Source: Lentisphaeria bacterium
GTDB taxonomy: Bacteria; Verrucomicrobiota; Lentisphaeria; Oligosphaerales; Oligosphaeraceae
Length of the DNA stretch: 19,158 bases
Reading direction: 5' to 3'
Assembly (NCBI GenBank): GCA_016287975.1
Contig: JAEEXV010000031.1
Span: forward strand, 1-19,158
Numbering within the stretch: position 1 is the first letter of the stretch; every line of letters starts with the position of its first letter. A program made the translations under genes and the position numbers. This document shows positions 6,289 to 12,936 of this stretch, in pieces. The notes under the pieces were generated by a model that ran no database searches, was not told the DNA's origin, and was given only the letters and a program-made list of their open reading frames with translations.

Positions 6289-8120
6289 TTCGCGTTCCTC
6301 CCTCCCTTGAAGTTGCCAAAGCCAAAGCAGTCGCACCTGAGGCACCTTGCCGCCTCCTCGGCGGCCGCCTCCTTGCTGTAGGGGCACTCCATGCACTCGA
6401 AGTCGTGCTTCCGCTCGTCCGCGGGGCGCTCCTCAGGATTGACGCGTCCGTGCGCCCTGAGATCGGCGAAGCGCGGCGGCGGCACCTCGACGCCGCAGCC
6501 GATTTCGTGATGGAAGCCCAGATACGCGTCGATGTTCGCCGCCGCGACCTTGCCCGCCGCGATCGCCTTGATCACCGTCGCGGGCCCCGTCACCACGTCC
6601 CCGCCCGCGAAGACCCCTGGCAGGCCAGGGAGCGCCGTCGCGTCGTCGGCCTTCATCCAGCCGCCGCGGCCGCATGGCACGCCCTCGGCCTCGAAGGTCT
6701 TGCTGTCGATACCCTGGCCGATCGCGACCAGCACCAGTTCGCATGGAATCCGCAGCGGCGCCGCGGCCGCGTCCTTCGGCGCGGGGCGCCCGCCCGCATC
6801 GACCTCGCCGATCAGCTGCGGCTTCGCCCAGAAGGCGGCGACCTTTCCCGCGGCGTCCGTCTCGACCTTCAGCGGCGCCGCCAGCTGCAGGATCTCGGCC
6901 CCCTCCGCAATCGCCCCCTCGACCTCCTCGCGCTGCGCCGTCATGTCCTCGATGCGGCGCCGATAGACGCAGGTGACCTTCGCCGCGCCCAGGCGTACCG
7001 CCGAACGCGTGCAGTCCATCGCGACATTGCCGCCGCCCACGGCCACCACGCGCTTTCCGCTGAAATCAGGCTGTTCGCTGTCCCCGATGCCGCGCAGCAG
7101 CTTCACGGCGGAGACGACGCCCTCGGCCTCCTCGCCCTCGATGCGCAGCTTCTTGTCCGTGTGCGCGCCGATCGCAAGGAAGACCGCGTCGTACTCGCGG
7201 CGCAACTGCGCCAGGGTGACTTGTTTGCCCACCGGGACATCGGTCTCGGCCTCGATGCCCAGCGACAGGATCGAGCGGATCTCGCCGTCCAGCACTTCGC
7301 GCGGGAAGCGGTAGCTCGGGATGCCGTAGCGCATCATCCCGCCCAGTTGCCTGCGCTGCTCGAAGACCTTGACCTGGTGACCCATGAGCGCCAGGAAATA
7401 CGCCGCCGTGAGCCCGCCCGGGCCGCCGCCCACGACCGCGACCTTCTTCCCCGTCGGCGCCGCGCACGCGGGCTGCGGGACCTCGCCCGCCATCTCCACC
7501 GCGTAGCGCTTCAGCGCCCGGATGCCCACCGCGTCGTCCACCATGCCGCGTCGGCAGTGGCTTTCGCACGGATGCTCGCAGATGTATGCGCACGCCACGG
7601 GGAACGGGTTGTCCTTGCGGATCAGCCGCACCGCGTCCGCGAACCGTCCCTCGCGCACCAGCGCGATGTAGCCGGGGATGTCGACCTCGGCGGGGCACAG
7701 CGCGCGGCATGGCACCGCCTCCTTCCGCCCGACCAGGCAGTGCCCGCTTGCCGCATGCGCCAGATAGTCGTCCCGAAAGCCGCGGAGGCTCAGCAGCACC
7801 GCGTTGGCGGCCTCGACGCCGATCGCGCAGTCCGCGGTGTCCGCGGCGGCCTGCGCCGTCTCCTCCAGCAGCCGCACCGTGTCGGCGTTCCCCTCCCCGT
7901 CCAGCAGCCGTTCCAGCAGTTCCGCCATGGCCTGCAGGCCGATGCGGCACGGCACGCACTTGCCGCAGCTCTGCGAGCGCGACAGCACCAGGTAGTCCAA
8001 TGCGGCCTCCACGGGGCACAGCCCGGGGGGATTCGCCGTCAGCCGACGCTGCATGCCGGCGTGCAACTGCTCCAGCGTACTCTCCAGCTGAAGCGGGGTC
8101 TTGAGTTCAAGTCTGTTCAT
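6282..8120 (-). CDS. GltD-like NAD(P)H:acceptor flavoprotein with N-terminal NuoF-type Fe-S domain
   Basis: A 612-aa protein, probably the NAD(P)H-oxidising partner of the hydrogenase encoded next to it. Residues about 30-125 carry SCGKCVPCR (C52, C55, C58) and C98 (DCAIG), the 4Fe-4S module of NuoF/HydB. Residues about 130-210 are a Fer4_20/GltD N-terminal domain (C138, C142, C181, C185, C189). FAD binding is marked by GGGPGG (231-236), NAD(P) binding by GGGNVAMD (362-369), and GGDVVTGP at 507-514 closes the FAD site. The C-terminus adds C576, C579, C593, C596 and C598, likely another cluster. It lacks NuoF's own flavin domain. The start at 8120 has no clear Shine-Dalgarno; an in-frame ATG at 8135 is possible. 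Stop and hydrogenase start overlap by seven bases. Confidence 0.88.
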   Translation of the reverse strand: MNRLELKTPLQLESTLEQLHAGMQRRLTANPPGLCPVEAALDYLVLSRSQSCGKCVPCRIGLQAMAELLERLLDGEGNADTVRLLEETAQAAADTADCAIGVEAANAVLLSLRGFRDDYLAHAASGHCLVGRKEAVPCRALCPAEVDIPGYIALVREGRFADAVRLIRKDNPFPVACAYICEHPCESHCRRGMVDDAVGIRALKRYAVEMAGEVPQPACAAPTGKKVAVVGGGPGGLTAAYFLALMGHQVKVFEQRRQLGGMMRYGIPSYRFPREVLDGEIRSILSLGIEAETDVPVGKQVTLAQLRREYDAVFLAIGAHTDKKLRIEGEEAEGVVSAVKLLRGIGDSEQPDFSGKRVVAVGGGNVAMDCTRSAVRLGAAKVTCVYRRRIEDMTAQREEVEGAIAEGAEILQLAAPLKVETDAAGKVAAFWAKPQLIGEVDAGGRPAPKDAAAAPLRIPCELVLVAIGQGIDSKTFEAEGVPCGRGGWMKADDATALPGLPGVFAGGDVVTGPATVIKAIAAGKVAAANIDAYLGFHHEIGCGVEVPPPRFADLRAHGRVNPEERPADERKHDFECMECPYSKEAAAEEAARCLRCDCFGFGNFKGGRNAKW

Positions 8121-8325
8121 GGAACCACGGACCATTTTGGGAAGCGAATTGCCTTGTCCGCGCAACGCGGAAGGAAACGGTAAAGTGCTGTACTATAATT
8201 CGCCGCCCCACCTCCCGCGCACCGTCTCCGAAAACCGTCCCCCATCCCGCAAATCCCGATCCGAAGTGTAAAGTAAGGCTGTCCGCGAGAAATCCGCAAT
8301 CCCGTCCAGCGTCCTGGTGCCGAAA

Positions 8326-8345
8326 CCGGCCCAAAAATGGGCCGG
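8326..8345. repeat. 20-nt palindromic element, A-loop orientation
   Basis: CCGGCCCAAAAATGGGCCGG forms a perfect 8-bp-arm hairpin with an AAAA loop. With the adjoining CACGG it is the exact reverse complement, over 25 nt, of the two elements at 10088-10112 and 10126-10150. Thus the glycosidase gene is flanked by oppositely oriented copies. Confidence 0.85.
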
Positions 8346-8353
8346 CACGGAAC

Positions 8354-8547
8354 GCCTGGGTCCTGGGTCCCGTCCAAAGTCCTGGGTCGTGGGTCCTGGG
8401 TCCTGTCCAAAGTCCCTGGCCCTGGGTCCTGGGTCGTGGGTCCTGGGTCCTGTCCAAAGTCCTGGGTCCTGGGTCGTGGGTCCTGGGTCCTGTCCAAAGT
8501 CCCTGGCCCTGGCCCTGGGTCCTGGGTCCTGGGTCCTGTCCAAAGTC
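8354..8547. repeat. Heptamer-based minisatellite just upstream of the glycosidase gene
   Basis: The array is built from CCTGGGT heptamers (with CGTGGGT and CCCTGGC variants) punctuated by five copies of GTCCAAAGTC starting at 8372, 8405, 8452, 8492 and 8538. Spacings of 33, 47, 40 and 46 bp reflect gain or loss of heptamers. A 7-bp unit cycles through all frames, so the array is not coding. It ends about 16 bases before the ATG of the next gene, leaving only a pyrimidine run between. The remainder of 8121-8353 holds no gene that I can support. Confidence 0.85.
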
Positions 8548-8563
8548 CCTCCCCCTTTTCCCC

Positions 8564-10054
8564 ATGTCCGCCCCCGTCACCATCGATCCGACTCCCCGCT
8601 TCCGCCTCTCCCCGTATCTGTACATGCAGTTCGCGGAGCCCCTGGGCAACGCCGACTCCTCGATCGACGCGGCCTGGGACTATCTCCGCCAACGCTGGCA
8701 GCCCAAGACCGTCGAGATCCTGCGCAAACTCGCGCCGCCGATGATCCGCTGGGGCGGCTGCTTCGCCTCCTACTACCACTGGCGCGAGGCCATCGGCCCG
8801 CGCAGCCAGCGCACCCCCGTCCTCAATCTCTGCTGGGACGGCCTCTTCTCCAACCAGGTCGGCACCTGCGAACTGGCGGAACTCGCCCGCCTCCTCCCCA
8901 CCGAACTCCTCCTCACCGTCAACTTCGCATCCGAAGGCTGCGACCAATGGGCCCGCCCCGCGCCTGGCATCGACCGCGCGGGCACTCCCGAGGAGGCCGC
9001 CGCTTGGATCCGCTACTGCAACGACCCCGACGACCCGCTGCGCCGCAGCCACGGCTACGACGCCCCCTTCCGCGTCCGCCACTGGCAGATCGGCAACGAG
9101 ACTGGCTACAAGCCCACTCCGCTTCTCACTGGCGGCTTCACCGCCGCCCAGAACGCCGCCCGCGCCAGGGAGTTCATCGCCGCCATGAAGGCCGCCGACC
9201 CGACCGTGCAGTTGATCGTCTGGGGCGACGGCCCCAACCAGGAATGGGAGGCGCGCTACCGCGGCGGCCAGACCAGCGACTGGCTCGAGGCCGTCTGCGA
9301 CGCCGTCGGCGACACCGCCCAAATGGCCGCCTTCCACAACCATTTCGGCATCGGCCCCAAATACGCCCCGCTCGCCGCCCATCTCTACCAGCAGGACCCC
9401 GACCGCACCTGGGACCTCCTGCAGCAGGGCGTCGACGACTTCGAGGCCCGCATCGACTACATGCGCCGCTCCCTCAAGCCATTCCCCCAGAAACTCGCCA
9501 TGACCGAAGGGCATTTCGTGCCGCCTGGCCGCGAGGACGGCAAGCTCCTCTCCTCATGGGCCGCGGGCGTCGCCTACGCACGCTGCGCCAACATCCTCGA
9601 GCGCAACGGCGACATCATCGAGATCGCCACCCTCGCGGACTTCATGGGCAACCGCTGGCAGTCGAACGCGGTCATCCTCCCCGCCTCCAACTGGCTGGAC
9701 ACCGCGCGCCCCTATCTGATGCCCGTCGGCACCGTCATGGCCCTCTTCCACGCCCACCAGGGCGACACCGCGCTCGCCGCCTCCGCCCCCGCCGACGTCG
9801 ACCTCGCCGCCAGCCGCCGTGGCGACACCCTCTGCCTGCATCTCGTCAACCTCGACCCGCACCACGCCAAGCCCCTCGAACTCCCCCTCCCCGAGAGCGC
9901 GACCGCCGACCTCTGGGAAATCGCCGCCGACCCGACCGACGAGGTCTCCTCGCTCCGCCCCGACCTCTTCGAGCCGCGCCACCGCCGCCTCGACGCCCCC
10001 GCCTACACCCTCCCCGCCGCAGGCGTCGCCGCCCTTGAACTCCCCCTCGCCTGA
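8564..10054 (+). CDS. GH51-like glycosidase (alpha-L-arabinofuranosidase family)
   Basis: A 496-aa protein resembling GH51 alpha-L-arabinofuranosidases, which release arabinose from plant polysaccharides. LSPYLYMQFAEPLGN (15-29) matches the family opening, so the start is well placed. RWGGCFASYYHWREAIGPR (62-80) corresponds to the family's PGG..YHW.DGIGP block, and WQIGNET (174-180) puts the acid/base at E179. The likely nucleophile is E315 in LAMTEGHF, although the usual DEW context is absent. A C-terminal beta domain follows from about 400. There is no signal peptide, so it is probably cytosolic and acts on imported oligosaccharides. There is no Shine-Dalgarno: a pyrimidine run precedes the ATG directly after the minisatellite. 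Substrate is uncertain because the active-site surroundings differ from classic GH51. Confidence 0.82.
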   Translation: MSAPVTIDPTPRFRLSPYLYMQFAEPLGNADSSIDAAWDYLRQRWQPKTVEILRKLAPPMIRWGGCFASYYHWREAIGPRSQRTPVLNLCWDGLFSNQVGTCELAELARLLPTELLLTVNFASEGCDQWARPAPGIDRAGTPEEAAAWIRYCNDPDDPLRRSHGYDAPFRVRHWQIGNETGYKPTPLLTGGFTAAQNAARAREFIAAMKAADPTVQLIVWGDGPNQEWEARYRGGQTSDWLEAVCDAVGDTAQMAAFHNHFGIGPKYAPLAAHLYQQDPDRTWDLLQQGVDDFEARIDYMRRSLKPFPQKLAMTEGHFVPPGREDGKLLSSWAAGVAYARCANILERNGDIIEIATLADFMGNRWQSNAVILPASNWLDTARPYLMPVGTVMALFHAHQGDTALAASAPADVDLAASRRGDTLCLHLVNLDPHHAKPLELPLPESATADLWEIAADPTDEVSSLRPDLFEPRHRRLDAPAYTLPAAGVAALELPLA

Positions 10055-10083
10055 CCCACCCCGGCCCATCTCGGAAAACCCGT

Positions 10084-10150
10084 GGTCCCGTGCCGGCCCA
10101 TTTTTGGGCCGGAAAACGCGAGGTCCCGTGCCGGCCCATTTTTGGGCCGG
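10084..10150. repeat. Two direct copies of the 20-nt palindromic element, T-loop orientation
   Basis: GGTCCCGTG followed by CCGGCCCATTTTTGGGCCGG occurs twice, 38 bp apart (hairpins 10093-10112 and 10131-10150). These are the reverse-oriented counterparts of the element at 8326-8345. They fill most of the gap between the glycosidase and deacetylase genes and could fold as two strong hairpins in the shared transcript, but without a following T-tract. Confidence 0.88.
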
Positions 10151-10208
10151 AAACCCCATAGCTCCCATTGATCCCATGAATCCCAGCCCATCTTCCCATC
10201 CCTCCCCG

Positions 10209-10925
10209 ATGACGTCAGAGGCTTTTCCCCACGGCATCCTGGCATTGACCTTCGACGACAGCCGCTGCGCGGAGTGGCTCGCCCAGCTGCCCCGCTTCGA
10301 GCGATACGGCGCGCACGCGACCTTCTTCTTCCACAAGGAAATCGACGCCGGGAAACTGGACGCGATGCGCGCGCTCAAGGCCGCGGGGCACAGCATCGGC
10401 CTGCACGCGCTGCACCATCTCGACGCCGTGCCGAACCTGGAGGAAATGGGCGCAGAGCGCTATATCGCCCAGGAAATCGCGCCGCAGCTCGCGGCAATGG
10501 CGGACGCGGGGCTAACCACGCGCAACTTCGCCTACCCGAACAACCGCCGCAACGCCGCAACCGACGCCGCGCTCGGCGCCCTCTTCCGCCGCTTCCGCGC
10601 GGGCCTGCCCGTCCCGCGTCCGCTTGGCACCCCCGTGACCGAGCGCCCCGACGCGCTGATTCCCCTCGCCGAGGTCGCCACCAGGCGCGTGCTGGGCGGC
10701 GCGGGCATCGGCGAGTTCTATTCGACGCGCCTCCCCGACCTCATGGCGGAACTGGAGGCCGCCGCCCGCACCCGCTCCCTGCTCGTATTCTTCAGCCACG
10801 GCATCTCCACCCAGCCCAACCCCATCGACATGCACGAGGACACCCTGGAGGCCCTGCTGCAGAAGGCCACCGCCCTCGGCATCGCCATCCTCGGCTTCGA
10901 CGACCTCCCCGACGGCGACGATTAA
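10209..10925 (+). CDS. Polysaccharide deacetylase (NodB-like) domain protein
   Basis: A 238-aa protein of the CE4/NodB fold, which hydrolyses N- or O-acetyl groups from polysaccharides. TFDD at 14-17 is motif 1 with the metal-binding and catalytic Asp pair; HALHH at 66-70 is the H-x3-H metal motif; FAYPNNRR is near motif 3 and LLVFFSHGIS resembles the late His motif. No signal peptide was seen, so it may be cytosolic. An in-frame ATG at 10176 would add 11 residues (Ser/Pro-rich, not family-like), so 10209 is preferred. Neither start has a Shine-Dalgarno; both follow pyrimidine-rich DNA. It lies downstream of the glycosidase, separated by the paired palindromes, and converges on the SEC-C gene with a 20-bp gap. 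Confidence 0.82.
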   Translation: MTSEAFPHGILALTFDDSRCAEWLAQLPRFERYGAHATFFFHKEIDAGKLDAMRALKAAGHSIGLHALHHLDAVPNLEEMGAERYIAQEIAPQLAAMADAGLTTRNFAYPNNRRNAATDAALGALFRRFRAGLPVPRPLGTPVTERPDALIPLAEVATRRVLGGAGIGEFYSTRLPDLMAELEAAARTRSLLVFFSHGISTQPNPIDMHEDTLEALLQKATALGIAILGFDDLPDGDD

Positions 10926-10945
10926 CCAGCCGCCGCGCAAACGCG

Positions 10946-12565
10946 CTATTTCCGATGGTTCTTGCGGGCGCCCCCGAATTGGCGCATCAATGTCCCAAAT
11001 GCTTTCATCCCCTTAATGGCCATCTGCAATTTGCGCACGCGCTCCTTGTCGGGACAGAGCGTCTTGATGACATCAAGGCACGTCAATGCCGCTTGCACCT
11101 CATTTTCGGCAAGCCAGAAGCGGAAGGTCGCAATCTGCCACTCCAGCCATGCGGCCGGGTGCGTGATGGACGGAATCTGCGTGGTGCGCACCAGTTCCCT
11201 GGCTTCGTTCATCTTCCTCGTCTCCATCAGCATGTCCAGCAATTGCGCCCGCGCAAAGTAATATTCTGGATGCTGTTCGACAATCGGACGCAGAATCATT
11301 TCCGCCTCTTTTCCCTGTCCCAGCGCATGGAGAACCCCTGCCAGGTTGTTCCCGATGGGAAAGCATTCAGGTGCCAGAGCGTAGATCACGCGATACCGCC
11401 GCGCAATGTCCTGCCAGTCTGGATGCGCCTCGTGCGTCGCCTTGATGATGGCCCCGAACTCGCCCGCGATCTCCTCAGGGTATTCGCAGAACTGGTAGTC
11501 TGGCGACAACTTCATGGTGTTGAGGACGATCTCCTTGCTCTGCGAGCCTTTCCCACGTCCCTGGATATGGATGTGTTCGCCGCTCTTGAGCACCCCTTTC
11601 TCCAGCAACATCGTGCTGGCTTGCAAACGCAGCTTCTCCGTCCCGAAGGCGCCGTTCATGATGAGCCGCAACAACTCCACCGCTGCGGGATGGGTGCTTC
11701 CCGACAGCATCGAAAGCACCTTGCCTGACTTCGTGGAGCCATCGTTGACCGCAGCCTCGACAAAATCCACCAGCCAGCGGCTCCGCAGCATTGGATCGGC
11801 CTCGCCATCTGGAACGCGAAGCGGATAGTCGTCCGCACGGAAATATGGCCAGTCCCCACGGATGGTTTTTGCCTTGCCGTACTTTCGAAGCCACTCCAGA
11901 TACTTCTGTACGAGGGGGGCGTACTGGGATCCCATCGGCAACATCCCCCAGCGCGTCGACGCCTGGCCCAGGTCGCCAAGATTCGCGGCGGCGCACCCCG
12001 TGAAGAAGGCCAGGTCAGGGATCTCCAGAAAGTCTGCCGACAACGCGACCTCCAGGATGTCCGAATGGCATCGGTAATGCGCCAGCGCCTCGCAGATCTT
12101 GAGGATGACCTGCTCATTGAACGGCGCCAGCGTCGTGGCCACGTAGGCGGCGTTCAGCCCCGCCTCGTCCTCACCGTTGAAATAGAGTAGCGTGGCCAGA
12201 TTGGCAACGCCGAAACTGTTGGGTTGTTTCATCTCCGTCACCGCCTGGCGTTGCACCCGCAGCGCCTCCGCGAACTCGTGCTGCAAAAGGTGGCAGATCG
12301 CGAGGTTGTTCAACGGTGACGGCACCACTGGAAACAACTCGTACGCACGCTGGAAAAGTGGCATCGCCGCCTTGAAGTCATGCTTCGACATGGCCTCGTC
12401 CGCCGCATGAAACACCTCCATCGACGCCTTCGCCTCCGGCGTCGTCTGATCAAGGTATTCCAGATTGTCATTGACCAGCTGATCCCGCTTCATGCAGCAG
12501 AAACGGTACTTACTGCCGCTCCCGCAGTAGCACGGGGCGTATGGATTGATCTTGTCTTTCAGCAT
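10946..12565 (-). CDS. SEC-C metal-binding and TPR-repeat protein
   Basis: A 539-aa cytosolic protein of unknown role. Residues 6-24 form a SEC-C zinc-binding motif (C12, C14, C23, C24; PCYCGSGSKYRFCC), as at the C-terminus of SecA, usually for protein or ribosome contacts. TPR-like helices follow at about 65-160, and a second set at about 410-490. The middle holds a HIHIQGRGKGSQSK stretch (about 335-350) unlike TPR. The start at 12565 is supported by GGAG (12571-12574) five bases upstream; an in-frame extension to 12637 exists but would precede this ribosome site. GC is about 57% in a sampled line, between the host-like genes and the helicase. Divergent from the helicase gene across the 12667-12774 repeats. 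Confidence 0.8.
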   Translation of the reverse strand: MLKDKINPYAPCYCGSGSKYRFCCMKRDQLVNDNLEYLDQTTPEAKASMEVFHAADEAMSKHDFKAAMPLFQRAYELFPVVPSPLNNLAICHLLQHEFAEALRVQRQAVTEMKQPNSFGVANLATLLYFNGEDEAGLNAAYVATTLAPFNEQVILKICEALAHYRCHSDILEVALSADFLEIPDLAFFTGCAAANLGDLGQASTRWGMLPMGSQYAPLVQKYLEWLRKYGKAKTIRGDWPYFRADDYPLRVPDGEADPMLRSRWLVDFVEAAVNDGSTKSGKVLSMLSGSTHPAAVELLRLIMNGAFGTEKLRLQASTMLLEKGVLKSGEHIHIQGRGKGSQSKEIVLNTMKLSPDYQFCEYPEEIAGEFGAIIKATHEAHPDWQDIARRYRVIYALAPECFPIGNNLAGVLHALGQGKEAEMILRPIVEQHPEYYFARAQLLDMLMETRKMNEARELVRTTQIPSITHPAAWLEWQIATFRFWLAENEVQAALTCLDVIKTLCPDKERVRKLQMAIKGMKAFGTLMRQFGGARKNHRK

Positions 12566-12666
12566 CTCCGCTCCATTGTTTGCCAGGACTTGTAAACCGT
12601 AACTATTACACAACATATCACATCCCGCCAAATCCACCCCGTCTCCGCAAGATTCTGTTTAAAATT

Positions 12667-12774
12667 ATGCCGACCATGCCGGCCATGCCGACCAGGCCGA
12701 CACCGGCTATGCCGACCATGCCGGCCATGCCGACACCGACCATGCCGACACCGGCTATGCCGACCATGCCGACC
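12667..12774. repeat. Nonamer minisatellite of triplet-multiple units
   Basis: Exactly 108 bp made of ten 9-bp units (consensus ATGCCGACC, with ATGCCGGCC, ATGCCGACA and AGGCCGACA variants) and three 6-bp CCGRCY units. Every unit is a multiple of three, so a Met-Pro-Thr/Ala reading frame stays open throughout, although no ribosome site precedes it. It lies in the divergent region between the SEC-C and helicase genes, flanked by much more AT-rich sequence. Confidence 0.85.
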
Positions 12775-12936
12775 CAGGCAAGCAAGAATCACGCATGAAA
12801 AAGAAAGCGTAAACATTTTCCCGATAACGAGTGGCAATACGATGTTACGCCATTATCTTAACACTTGATCCAGAACCAGGGATGCACGGGTTCTGAAAGT
12901 GTGTGCCAGCAAATCCCCCACTTTGGAATATCTACA

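Noticed and set aside
1253..8183. Long plus-strand open frames opposite the minus-strand genes (1253-2464, 2476-3780, 4258-6381, 6405-8183)
   Set aside because: They are Arg/Ala/His-rich antisense shadows of recognisable GC-rich genes and show no family motif or ribosome site.
8354..8547. Possible CRISPR array
   Set aside because: There are no unique spacers of uniform length; spacing between the GTCCAAAGTC cores is filled with the same heptamers, and no cas gene is present.
8117..9514. Minus-strand open frame through the heptamer array and the glycosidase gene
   Set aside because: It translates repeats as low-complexity sequence and then runs antisense to a gene with clear GH51 motifs.
12580..12798. 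72-aa plus-strand open frame spanning the nonamer repeat
   Set aside because: It starts inside the leader of the SEC-C gene, lacks a ribosome site, and most of it is repeat. It is kept only as a question in the findings.
12865..12936. TTG start giving a longer helicase
   Set aside because: The 24 extra residues look non-coding, no Shine-Dalgarno precedes the TTG, and a possible -10 sequence lies at 12854-12859.
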